Source: Buddleja alternifolia
Lineage: Eukaryota > Streptophyta > Magnoliopsida > Lamiales > Scrophulariaceae
Length of the DNA: 64,000 nt
NCBI GenBank assembly: GCA_019426215.1
Contig: CM033404.1
Location: 5,642,001 to 5,706,000 of the forward strand
Reading direction: 5' to 3'
Positions 24,276 through 35,208 of this stretch are shown here, one piece after another. The number at the start of each line of letters is the position of its first letter. Positions within the stretch are counted from its first letter, which is position 1. The position numbers and the translations under genes are program-made. Below the pieces are notes generated by a model. The model saw nothing but the letters and a program-made list of their open reading frames with translations, did not search any database and was not told where the DNA came from.

Positions 24276-24634
24276 AATATAAAGAAATATAACCTGAAAA
24301 GCTAGGTTACATATAATATAAAAAAAACATACTTTTTCCTACAACTACACAACAGAAAAATAAACACATAACTTTTCTTAAAAAAATATATAAAAAGCAC
24401 AAAAGAAGAACCCTTTATGGACCACAACAAATGGGGACAAACAAGAATAAATAACAATAATAAAAAATTCTCATTTACGTGGGGATTGTAACATAAGACT
24501 TTTAAAAAAAATTAATTAAGAACCCTAAACAATAAAAAAAACTACCAAATGCGTGGGGATTGTAAGCAAAAACAAGGAAAAAATATACAATATGCGGGTA
24601 TTATAACTATAAAACAAGAAACATGTAATAAAAA

Positions 24635-24941
24635 GGGAAAATGGCATTTTTAGTCCCTGAAGTGGCCAGAAAGTGTCAGAATAGTCCCTCAAGTGAAAAA
24701 ATTAACATTACCGACCCTCAAGTCATGTTTTGAGTTTCAATGTGGTCCTTTTGATCAATTTCCGACCACTTTTTCCGGCCAAAAGGACCACATTGAAACT
24801 AAAAAATATGGTCGGAAATTGATCAGAAGGACCACATTGAAACTCAAAACATGGCTTGAGGGACGGTAATGTTAATTTTTTCACTTGAGGGACTACTCTG
24901 ACACTTTCTGGCCACTTCAAAAATAAAAATGCCATTTTTCC
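24635..24941. mobile_element. Mutator-like MITE inserted in copy A only
   Basis: This is a 307-bp foldback with nearly complete inverted arms: left 'gggaaaatggcatttttagt', right inverted 'ggaaaaatggcatttttat'. Exact 9-bp duplication TAATAAAAA at 24626-24634 and 24942-24950. The duplicated segment has a single uninterrupted site at about 62076 (taatgaaaaattaaa), so the element inserted after the segmental duplication or was lost precisely from the other copy. Confidence 0.9.
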
Positions 24942-25537
24942 TAATAAAAAATTAAAATTGAGCACAAATCGAAGAAGAAATTACCGTAGTTGGGGGTGGG
25001 CATATAATTTAAATCTGGGTGTCTAAGCTTCACCATTTTCACTAAATCACGTCAGGGAACTTGTTCTTTACACAGATTGATTCTATTTCGGCCTTTGATA
25101 AAGAAATTACTAGGTCGATTTGGGGATTTTTAGGGATTTTGAAATTAGGGGTTTTGAAAAATGAATAAAATGGGATGGGTTATGTCATTTTCCCGTTTTT
25201 AACCCCCCTTAATGGCTTCACGTGACAATCACATGGCAGGTAAATGATTTTTCTTTTTTTTATTATTTGTTTTTTATTTAAGACATTAGCACGTACAAAT
25301 CAGCAAAATCCCCAAATGAAATAACATGTGATATGCACGTGCAATTTACTGGCGGAATTAGGCATCACGCACGCCTCACCTAGGATTTTCCAGTGAAATT
25401 CAAATTTTTCGGCGTAAATTATACTCAAATTGCCAATTTTTGGCCCAATAGTGTACCCAAATTGCTACCCCTCCCCAATATTAATGTACCAAAAAAACAT
25501 ACAAGCCACATTACTGTACCAAAAATACAATTTTTCC

Positions 25538-26735
25538 ACTCTTCTCCTATTACTCCTATCAAATATTAAAGGGTTCATGTCATATCAGCACGAAATGTAA
25601 TTTTTATGATGAAGTAACATAATTCTCACTTTTTGTTGTTCAACACCAAGTATATAAAAGAATTTTCCTTTTCAGATGGCTCAACTTACATTTCTTTGGC
25701 CAAGTATGAAGGAGTTAATCAAGACAGTGGTATACCGGTGTCCAATTTACCAATTGTTCAAACATGAAATTCCCAACACATTCAAAGTATCGGCCAATAT
25801 TATCGAATATTCGTTGATATACATATCCTGATTGGCAAAGTATATCAAACGATATCTATTATTTTCAGAATTTATATGTATCGTCGATAACATTCGATAA
25901 TATCGAATTATATTGCTGATATATTAATATTATCGACAGCATCAACAATATTAATATATTATCACTTATAATATCGAGAATCTCAGATGTTACTTTTATA
26001 AATAAAGTTTCTACTTATTTGTTATAAAACATGATTTGTGATATGATTTACTCGGCGTATGATTGTATATGTGTTAAAAAAATGACGACATCATTTTATT
26101 GAAGAAATATAAAATTCTTACAAATGAATATAGAAAATAAGAATCAAAATATAAAGGATATAATCCAAACTCTAGCCAAGAACAACACCTAAAAGGAAGA
26201 AGAGTTTGAAGTTTGAAGTATCATGTATAAACTATTAAGTTTATCTGATGTAAGCACGAATTTTGTTGGGCAATTCAGACTAAGTTAACAATCTAAGAGG
26301 TCAAACTTGGAGATTATAGACTATACTTGAGTTAAGTTAAGATGCCTACGTACATAGTCAAATAGGATCAAATCAAATCTTAGTTCAATTTGATTAAGTG
26401 ATTTTATCTTAATAATAATTCAGTATTACTAAGAGGTGAATAATTAGAGGTAAAAACGAGATAATCTAGATAATTAATCTGCAATAAATGCATGTTTCTT
26501 GGTAAATGAGCTCTTGTGGGCATTTATATATAGTGGACACAATGTACTATCCATGATGTGACAATTATGTAATTGGATTGTGACACGTGTCCAACAATGA
26601 TCGATCCGCATCAATCAGGTCTTAGGGTCATAGGATCATCTTATAGAAAACAGAATCTCATTCAATTTCATTATGCCCCACTCCTTTTGAATCTCATTGA
26701 GAATTATCTGTATAAGGTTTATTCTCCAAGGACAT
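25538..26735. repeat. TATCG-rich repeat and LTR-like non-coding DNA
   Basis: About 25780-25990 is dense in tatcgaata/tatcgata words, with relatives at 40310-40520 and 62895-63095. About 26270-26420 contains 'gatgcctacgtac', with diverged relatives at 41150-41320 and 63380-63520. No coding sequence is supported. This is probably remnants of unclassified transposons. Confidence 0.5.
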
Positions 26736-26960
26736 CTATATCTATGTGTTGTAAACTCTCTTTTTTAATTAAATAAATGCCATTCTGTGTTTGTGATACG
26801 TTAAAAAAAAACATTAAATATGAATAAAACTAATTGGCTCAGATTTATATGCTCATGAACTGCGATAGCTAAAATTGATGGGAAAAATCACCAGAGACTG
26901 TCCGATAAAATGAAAAAAATGTTCTCATTTTTGAGAAAAAAACATGTTTTATATTTATAC

Positions 26961-27979
26961 GAAACAAATCACAATTTTGGTACCGTAGGATAAAGCTAGT
27001 TCGCAATTGGTACCACACTTTTCACTTTTCTCACTTTTGGTACCAAATTAATTTTTTTTCCCCTCACTTTGGGTACCACAGTTAGTAACTTAAAGGAATT
27101 TGACATGTGCATTACTTTTTGGCTTTTGGGGGAAGGTACTGTTTGAGGTTGATTTGGAAGGAAAAAATCGGTTAAACAGGTCAAATTTGACTAATTTGGT
27201 CTTTTTAAGGCCAATTTTCTGAGTTTTTTCTCATTTGAACTCAAATTTCCCAATTTTTTCATCCAATAACCTTTTCTTCTTCCTAGAGCAGAGGTATGTG
27301 AAAGTGAAAGTGAAATACAATGCTATTGTGGGAGGAAATTTTATTTGTGGACGTCAGAAACCGTTGGGAACCCTATTTTGAAAATTCCACATTTGTGTTT
27401 ATGGCACTAGAGGATGTAAATTCTTCTCTTGGTATGACGCACCATATGCACAAAGGGCTTTTTATGTGATATCCGATCTCCAACAATATATGAGAGTTGG
27501 AGAATCAAATTGTTTCAAATAAGCAACCTACCTTTAGAATGGGTTCTCGTCGATTTTTGACGTCCACAGATAAAGTTACTTCCCGCACTAGCATTGCATT
27601 TCACCTTTTTGTCTGCTACTACCTCTGCTCGAAGAAGAAAAATAGGAAGAAGCCATGGTTTTTTGAAGAAAAACTTGGAAAGTTTGAGCTCAAATGAGCA
27701 AAAAGGCAAAAAAATTGGTCTTGAAAGGACCGAAATAGTCAAATTTAACCTCTTTAACCCATTTTTTCCGTTCAAATCAGTCCCAAACAGTACATTTTTC
27801 CCTCAAAGCCAAAAAGTAAAGGACATGTGCCTTGCACATGTCAAATTCTGTTAAGTTACTACCGATTGTACTCAAAGTGAGAAAAAAAACTAATTTAGTA
27901 CCAAAAGTGAGACAAGCGAAAAGCGCAGTACCAATTGCGAACTAGCTCCATCCTATGTTACCAAAATTGGGATTTTTCC
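26961..27979. mobile_element. Long-arm foldback (Mutator-like) element with GRF finger fragments, copy A
   Basis: The inverted arms run to roughly 370 bp (26961 to about 27350 and about 27560 to 27979), and the flanking 9-mers tatttatac/tatgtatag correspond to TATTTATAG in the better preserved copy at 43170-44174. The left arm contains a degraded GRF finger on the plus strand: CYCG, WTS.T..NP, then after a frame slip CVYGTRGCKFFSWYDAP (about 27320-27445). The right arm, read on the minus strand, has the first half again (CGK, LYLWTSKIDENP). Thus part of a GRF exon was copied into both arms. Confidence 0.75.
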
Positions 27980-28260
27980 TATGTATAGAAAAAACATGTT
28001 TATGATTTATATATATAAAGGGCTATGAAATTTGGCTTATATAATGATTTGATTTAGTTTGATCACTAACGTCTCGCTCCCTGCTAGGCCGAACTCAAGT
28101 GTAATTTACAAAATGAGTGAATTATACTTGCCATATAATTTGTCGCTCTTTCACTTTTTTTTGTGAAATACCAAGGTTTGGCCAAGTTAAGAGCGGGTTA
28201 GAAATCCCATCAATTAGACGAAATCTCAGTGAAAATATTATTCTGTTTGAAGCTTAATTA

Positions 28261-29034
28261 CAGTATTGTCTATTTATTTGTGGCCCATAACAAACACACT
28301 CCTCCTATAATAAAATCTTACATTTACCCCCTCTGACTAACGACCATCACTCAAACGTGACATAAAGTGTAAAATGTCAATTTTACCCTTGTTTAAAAAA
28401 ATAAAAAAATAAAAAAAGTTAACTACATTAACACCCTTCTTATTTTGTTTAATTACAATGCAATCCGCTTTATTGGATCATGTGACAGTCTGACAGACAC
28501 TCCCCTCATATAATTAAAGCCTACATTCACCCCCTACGACTAACTTCCGCTACTTTTTTTCCTTTCTTTTATATTAACTTTTTAAATTTTCTATTTTTAC
28601 TATAACCTTATATTGTTTTCTTTCAACTTTTTTTTTTCAATTAATTAGTAATTGATTTCATATTGTTTTTGGCAACTTACTAATTTAGATCTATCCGAAT
28701 TGAATTATGATTCTGTCCCAAATAAATCAAAATTCAGTATATGTTTTCATTTAAATTTTTTTTATTGAATTGCCATAAATCGAATTTGCATTTTATTATT
28801 AAGATGTTAGCCAATCTTTACGAAATGATTTATTTAAGATTAAATCTAAAGTTACAAATATATCATCTTTATTATGAATAATTACATTCGCCCCCTCAAA
28901 GCCAAAATAAAAAATTTAGAAAATACTTTTTAATGATGTCAGCAAATTCCATTAGTTCTTTCACGAGATGGGACGATTGTAATATTTTATTATAAGAGGG
29001 GGTTATTTGTCATGTGCTTAAAATAAGCGAACTG
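28261..29034. mobile_element. Candidate non-autonomous TIR element between the foldback element and S3
   Basis: The ends are imperfect inverted copies: left cagtattgtctatttatttg...cctataataaaatctta, right inverted cagttcgcttattttaagca...ttataataaaatatta. The partner at about 44510-45320 has a longer left part. No target duplication could be read. The interior is AT-rich with 'accccctctgacta' motifs. Confidence 0.45.
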
Positions 29035-29070
29035 TACTATAATTATATGCTACTGATGTCTAACTCCCAT

Positions 29071-29690
29071 TTAAAGATTGTATAAAGAGGACCATCTTTT
29101 AAACATTGCAAAGCATTCTTTCGGTCTGTACTCTGGTGTCGTATGGCTTGCATGCTGCAAAATATAAAGATGAAAAGTAAAAGATATTTTTGGTCTAGTT
29201 TACTTCACAATATTCATAGAAAATACAGAGTCAATTAAACTTTCTCTTGCCTTCACCGTAGCAAATGTAAGATAGGCTTCATCATTCTTGTATCTCTCCG
29301 AGTATTTACAAATGATAAATTATTCTTCAATTTCGCATGATCAATTAAATTATAAAGAGCATCTCTAGACCGCGTCTGGAATTAGGAAAACCGACCCAGC
29401 AACTTGACCATCGACGGTCCAAGGCCACCATTCACCATCAACTGTGAGATTGAGAGCACGTATTCATTTCAAAGTACTCATGTAAGGTATGACCATGTCG
29501 TGATCACCACTAAAACGAAGAGGGTATTATTGAAAAAACATTGTTAGGCTTATATTTTATGAACAACGAGAAAAATAGTTAAAACTAAATTGCAGACATC
29601 ATATAAGCCATTGGTATTTATTTAGCAAGTAGCTAATGTGATCACTCACCCATATGCCAAAACTTGATAGCCTTTCTCATTGGGAAGTTG
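29071..29690 (-). pseudogene. SCPL pseudogene S3 (exons 13-11 and part of 10)
   Basis: Exons: e13 29071-29154 (HASHTTPEYRPKECFAMF, histidine kept but GGG lost), e12 29251-29305, e11 29396-29509 (SGDHDM kept, Trp to TGA), e10 remnant about 29650-29690. The acceptor of exon 12 is changed from TAG to TAA. The locus stops abruptly in exon 10 at a copia-type LTR, and homology to the array resumes only beyond that LTR. Confidence 0.8.
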
Positions 29691-29691
29691 A

Positions 29692-31539
29692 TGATCGATT
29701 CAAAATCGAACCCTAATTGGTACGCAGTGGAATTAAAATAGAGACCTAACTCTTATGCGCACACGCATGACATCAAAAAAAATTAAATCATACATACTAT
29801 GACTAAAGTAATTAATTAAACACTTTAATTAATAATAATTATTATTACTATTGCCTAATTATAGCTAGCAATTAAAAGACTACTTAATTAAACACTTTAA
29901 TTAAAAAATAATTATTTGCATCACTATAAAAGCAATAATAAATAAACAAGAGAACACACCTTACACCGAAAATTAGAACTCGCCGGTAGAAACTGCAAAT
30001 ACTCCTTCTTCTTGAAGGAATCAGAGCTCGTTCTCCGCAAAGCCTTCTTCGCAATGCCTCAACAAATTCGGGGAGTGTGGGCTCCAAAAAAATACTATTA
30101 AAAATAAAACTCCTTAAAAGGAATTTTATTTTCTTGAGGCTAGCTTGTTCTCGTAGTAAAATATTACCTTGAGAACTACTTATGCCTCCTTTTTTAAGTT
30201 GTATCTTTGAACTTACCTATAAACCCCTTTATATAGGGATGTCAAGGGATGAAAAATTAGTAACTTTCCAATGTGGGATCAAAACTTGGGTTAAAATTCT
30301 ATGTGGGATGAAAAGGAAAGAAAAAAAATACAAGGGAGGGGGGGGAGTCAAATATTGCTGGCTGCCAGCTAACACGCGCATGTGGCGCATGTAGCACACG
30401 CGCCAGCAGCCTTTTTTTCTTTTAATTTAAATTTTATTTTTCCTTTTGTTTAATCAAGTGCTATTCATTAAATCACTATTTAATCAAATACCAAACATAT
30501 TTCCCACATTAATTTCTCATCGAAGTTCAAACTTATCCATCTAATGGATTCTTTAGTATTTATTTTGTTGAGTTTCAATTTGAGGTTTGCGAAGGGACCT
30601 TAAGGAAAATTAATTTTAGCTCCAAGTAGATTAAATCAAATTATCATCACATGATAATATTTAATACCACTTAACAATATTTAATTCCATTAAATAAATA
30701 TTGTTGCACTCTAAAGTTAACTTCAATTTATTCTTGAGTTCCCATTCTTTCGTAAAGAAATATTTCATTAACTCCTCTATTGAAATATCCGTGAAGAAAT
30801 AAAATTAAAAGTACTATCATTTTATTTTTCACATCTTATCCTATAATGTTCAATTTGATTCTTATCAACTTTCCAAATGAAAAACTATTTTTCATATAAT
30901 TGCAGTGACATTTCACTCGAAATACTTTGGCCAAAGTTTTAGAAAAGTTGAACATTGCAAATCCATTATAGGGGATATATCTTATCTTTCATGGAGATTA
31001 TAGATTCCACATGAATGTCCTTTCTAATCACATTTTTATGTCATTACCCAATGTATAAAGTATATTGGCCACCGAAAACCTCACTTCTGAATACATCAAA
31101 GCAATATACACTAGATGCATTAGTCCACGACAATCATAGGATTAAGAGTTATGTTTTCAAATTATTTATTTTCAATAGTAGTCAAAATAAATAATTTGAT
31201 TGATCCAGTTCAGTGTTTCAATCTCATTGATTTACACGAATATACTATATATGGAATCCCTATTCCCATGATTAAGACAAATCATCAAATATAACATATT
31301 ATAATCTTTAGCAGATAAGACGTCCATTCTTATCACCGACTACAACCCATTTATAATAACATATGATATACATAATCCAAGTCTTTTATGGAACATCACT
31401 TCAATTTGGATTCTCATATGTAATTATGGACTATGCCAATCTCATAGAACATTTAATAATACTCATAACTTATAATATATAATTTATTTATTCATAATAA
31501 ATACATTAAATAATTGGATTTTAGGGCACATCCCTAACA
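29692..31539 (-). mobile_element. Solo LTR of a Ty1/copia retrotransposon
   Basis: Read on the minus strand it begins TGTTAGGGATGTGCCCTAAA, a start typical of copia LTRs of the TAR/Tork type, and ends ...GAATCGATCA at 29692, giving 1848 bp with TG...CA ends. No internal gag-pol domains are present. The flanking 5-mers (gttga, tgcat) do not match, and about 390 bp of SCPL sequence that should separate the flanks (rest of exon 10, exon 9) is missing. Small open frames inside are LTR noise. Confidence 0.7.
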
Positions 31540-31848
31540 TGCATGTCACGTTGAAGCTATCTCCATGTTTACGATTGAAGTCATCCAATCCTGCGTTCCA
31601 TTCAATTGCTCTTTTCACTTTCGCTCTATTTGGTTCAAGGAAATTGCTAAGAAAAGGAAAAGAAAACACAAGAAAAATCATTTTACATTATTTGGTTACT
31701 AGAGAAAAAGAAAAGGAAAAGAAAATAGGAGAGAAAATCTAATACCAATTTGAAAAAATTCCATTTCCCTACTGAGGGAAATGGTGGGAAAAGAATATGG
31801 TATTCTCATTTCCCTAGCAATTTCTTGGAACCAAATAGTGTTAGGCTC

Positions 31849-32600
31849 ATGGTTCAAAGTATCGGCCGATATCCGATGATATCGGCCGATACATAACTGG
31901 ATCGAACCCCTCCGATCCGATAAATTCCGGCGATACGGTTTGTTACGGGTTGGGTATGGTATCGTTGATATTATCGGATATCGGCCGATAATATCGGTGA
32001 TATCATGATAATGTCGGGTTATATCGATAATATCGGCCGATTTTCTGTTTTGAAGGAAATATGTTGCTGTTTGAAGGAAAAACTGTTGGGATCCTCTTGA
32101 TGAAGACAAAGCAAAAGAGAATATGTTGCTTTTCTTTTCCTTTTTCAGAGAATAGGTTTGCTTTCTTTGGTACGATAGGCGTGAAGTGAATAGGTTTGCT
32201 TTCCTTTTTCTTTTAGACAGGTACACTTCATCAATTTGAGAACGAGCTTGGAGGCACTTGGAGTAGGATTTGGAAGGATCATGTCATTGGCATCATGTGC
32301 TTTCTTGTATTCATATGTAAAATTTTATAACAAACTAAGTGCATTTATGTCTTATTTCTATGTATTAATTTTTTGAGCGACTAGAATGATATATTTAGCT
32401 TCATTGATGGTTGATGTAGTAAATACTTTTAATATGTATTAAAAACTAGCAATTTGTGTTATTTACATTTTTCTTTAATTCTACTAGAGATTTATTATAA
32501 TGTTTTTGTATCGTATCGCCCGATAATATTCCGATACGCCGCGACCGATATGAAACAGCACCCCCGATATTATCACCGATACCGCGACTTTGAACCATGG
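31849..32600. mobile_element. TATCGGCCGATA-rich TIR element
   Basis: The ends are inverted: left atggttcaaagtatcgg, right ...gcgactttgaaccat. The left 200 bp is packed with the palindromic words atcggccgat and tatcgata, and the right 90 bp has the same words in decayed form. The 175-codon minus-strand frame across it is a product of this repetition. No target duplication is clear. Confidence 0.65.
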
Positions 32601-34399
32601 AGAAACAATTTACTAGAATTTCCTCCATCAACCCACTCAAGAAGCAATTTACATCATATTCATAAATGTTCCTGCAATTTCAGATTCCGTCGGATTGGTT
32701 CGAATAAATATGAACTGATCCTATTTGTTTCAGTTTTGTTAATTCCGGGGTTGGGTTATCGACAAACCTGGATCTTCAATGCATGTACATATTCCTTCCA
32801 TTTCAGAGGATGGCGAATCAATCTTACCCATATTAAATCTTATAGCATTGTAGTGCCCTTCTCTCCATATGCATCAGTGCGATTTCTACCTTTGACCATT
32901 CAGTTGTGCGGTTTATCTAAAAAATGGACTCACATCGATACAACCATTCCATAGCATTTTCACTATGAAACTTCGGTAGTTCAACCACGGAACACTTGGT
33001 GAGTGACTCATGTAAAGGCCATTTTGCCCAGCTTTTGGAACACAAAAAATTGTGTTTGGGTCGGGCCAAGACCGCTCTATTAAAATGTTTTTCTTCTCCT
33101 TGTTCAATTCTGCACATGACATCACTTCTGCACACTCGGCTCAATCGGATGTCACATCTCGGGCCTGTAGGTGGTATGATGTGGTGGGTCTGGGGGCTGG
33201 ATGGGCTGAAATGAGAAGCAAGTTTTTTCCCTTTTTTTTTTGTAATTTTTAAGTATAATAATTTAAGATATTGTTTGATTGAAATATTTTTAAATTTAAG
33301 AAACTTTTTATCTTATGCAATTTCCACCTGGCAATTTTTTTCCTATTTGTTAATAGGGTATTTGTCCACTTGGAATTTCTTTTTCATGTTAGTAAGTTGC
33401 ACATCAACACATTTGGCCGGAAAATTGAAAAGTCCATCAAGTTTGATTGGTCACGTGTTGCGGTGAAATTGAAAAATTTCGGCCAAAGTTAGTGTCCTTA
33501 TTTTGCTAATGTCAATCAAAAAAAGACCAAAATTATCGACCCCTAATTTACAGGATGAATTTTGCAATTTTAACACAAGTCTTTATCGGAATATTGAATA
33601 TTATAATGGATGATAGTTAAATTCATTAGGTAATGCTTAAGTAACTTGTGTACCTTTGCTTGTAAAAAAGTTTCCTTGTTGCTTAAGTAACTACTTGTGT
33701 ACCTTTGCTTGTAAAAAAGTTTCCTTGTACCCATATTTGGCACCAAAATTAAGAGAAATCGTGTAAAAATACTAGAGAAATAATAAAATGTCGGACATTC
33801 AATTGAAACGATAAAATTTCAAGATCATCATCCTATACATAGTCAGCTTGTCTTGCAACTCTTTTACCATGTCAGAATTTAAAATTCCGAAGATCTTCAT
33901 CATCGATTTCTTTCATATAAAATGTTTTTGTAAAAATCTCTCACTTTATTCACCATTTGTTGCAGCTAAATTTAATTAAAGATAACTAAATCACTAAATG
34001 CTTAGAATTAATTGGGATAGATTTGAAAAAAATGCTATAGCTAAAATTGATGAAAAAAATCATCAGAAACGAACGGGAAAAAAGTGCTCTCATTTACGAG
34101 AAAAACATGTTTAGGATTTATAAAGGGTTAAGAGAATTGTCTACTGGCAGTTCGGATCTCCTATTGCAAACTGTGTTGTAATTTCCTATTGCACTTCATA
34201 TAAAAACATCATATGAGCTAAAGGGAGATGTTATCTAATGGTTTTGATTTAGTTTCTTTATGAATTTGGCTCTTCAATTCTTTTTTTTTTGGTAAAAGGC
34301 TCTTCAATTCACTTTCCCACCAATTGTGTCCAATACGCTCTGATAGATAACACATCATAAGGGACTTGATTCAATAATTTATACTTAACACAAGTATTA
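32601..34399. other. Non-coding block and SCPL-C 3' flank
   Basis: From about 33110 to 33600 it matches 47380-47880 closely, and from about 33700 on it matches the flank at 49430 onward. Position about 33773 ('aaaatactagagaaataata') is the empty site of the PIF-like element at 47900-49429. A 'taagtaacttgtgtaccttt' phrase is locally doubled (33640-33720). No gene is recognised. Confidence 0.5.
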
Positions 34400-34412
34400 T
34401 ATATTTGGTATT

Positions 34413-34608
34413 TTTTTAAAAAAAAATTCTAGACGAAGAGGATACCTTAATCCGATAAGCCCGAGCTGATATTTTTTAATCATAGGTCACACAGACCTTA
34501 TAAGACTCCAAATAAGGAGAGACAAGTCACAACTTGTGACAGCTTGGAATTGAATCCAAGACTTCCAACATGAAAGTGAAAACTGATACTGACTAACAAG
34601 CTTTGAGT
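34413..34608 (-). mobile_element. tRNA-derived SINE, copy 1
   Basis: On the minus strand it reads a tRNA-like head with a B-box match (ggattcaattccaag region, cf. GGTTCAATTCC in copy 2) followed by a unique body and an A/T-rich end. It is flanked by tatatttggtatt (34400-34412) and tatatttagtatt (34609-34621), a 13-bp target duplication with one mismatch. Confidence 0.75.
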
Positions 34609-35208
34609 TATATTTAGTATTCTTTGAAAGAGAAAAACTTGCAATTATATCTCCTAAAAGCTTCTCATTCTCTTTCTCTTTCAATCACATTAAACAAATA
34701 TATGGATAAAGGAATTAAATTTTCAAATTCAAATGGACATACAAAATGACACTCTCAAATACCGGTTGACATAATGAATGGAATTTTACATTATGAAAAA
34801 TTAAGAAATTAGATTCAATGGTTAAAAAAGGCGTTATTGAAAACAAAAGGTGTCCTTTTTTTTTCCCTTGTGTGTGTGTGGTTTTAGTAGGAAGAATAAG
34901 AAGGGAAGATGTAATTTTCCATCAAATAATGAGAATGTTATTGTAAATGCTCACCCATATAAAAAAAATTGTATATATATATGTTAACAATCTTAGCCAC
35001 CTCCTTCAGAATTATTAACGAAAATAATGGATAATGTGGCAGGCGTTTGTCAGCTTTCATCATGACTACCAAATACATAATTGCGCATGATACATTATAC
35101 TCCATACACGGAATTATACATGATAAAAAATATTGTCACTCATAATCTCAGTTACCGAATGTGCCAGAATGGTACAATAATTATATGGTACTGACCTCTA
35201 ACTCCTAT

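Larger units (their letters stand above)
22344..25537. mobile_element. Mutator-like TIR element carrying a GRF zinc-finger gene, copy A
   Basis: The terminal inverted repeats are roughly 190 bp. The left end starts ggaaaaattacatttttgat and the inverted right end ggaaaaattgtatttttggt, with shared inner words (gcaatttgggtacactattg). The 9-mers ACTCTTCTT (22334-22342) and ACTCTTCTC (25538-25546) flank it, consistent with a 9-bp Mutator-type duplication with one mismatch. There is no transposase. The cargo is a GRF finger/coiled-coil gene on the plus strand, and a later MITE lies near the right end. The second copy is at 59804-62668. Confidence 0.8.
16955..26632. repeat. Segmental duplication, copy A (partner 50590-63760)
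   Basis: The order of landmarks is the same in both copies: LTR-like block, SCPL exons 5-1, GRF-bearing element, TATCG-rich repeat, 'cctacgtac' repeat. Homology begins near 'gtactaatatgcccttcaat' (16958/50593) and stops in 'cttagggtcatagg' (26622/63750). Copy B differs by LINE-3, which replaces about 830 bp, and by absence of the MITE at 24635-24941. Confidence 0.9.
26735..29690. repeat. Duplicated block (partner 42950-46317)
   Basis: Both blocks start at 'tctatgtgttgtaaactctc', contain the GRF foldback element, then the AT-rich element with 'ctataataaaatctta' ends, then SCPL exons 13-10. The partner continues to exon 9; this copy is cut off by a solo LTR. Confidence 0.8.

Noticed and set aside
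29884..30394. Short open frames within the solo LTR
   Set aside because: They lie in LTR sequence, have no conserved motif, and LTRs of this type are non-coding.
31699..32226. 175-codon minus-strand open frame
   Set aside because: It runs through the TATCGG-palindrome element; its composition follows from the repeats and it has no recognisable domain.
34440..34610. tRNA gene
   Set aside because: Only the B-box-like part fits; no cloverleaf can be drawn, and flanking duplications identify a SINE.
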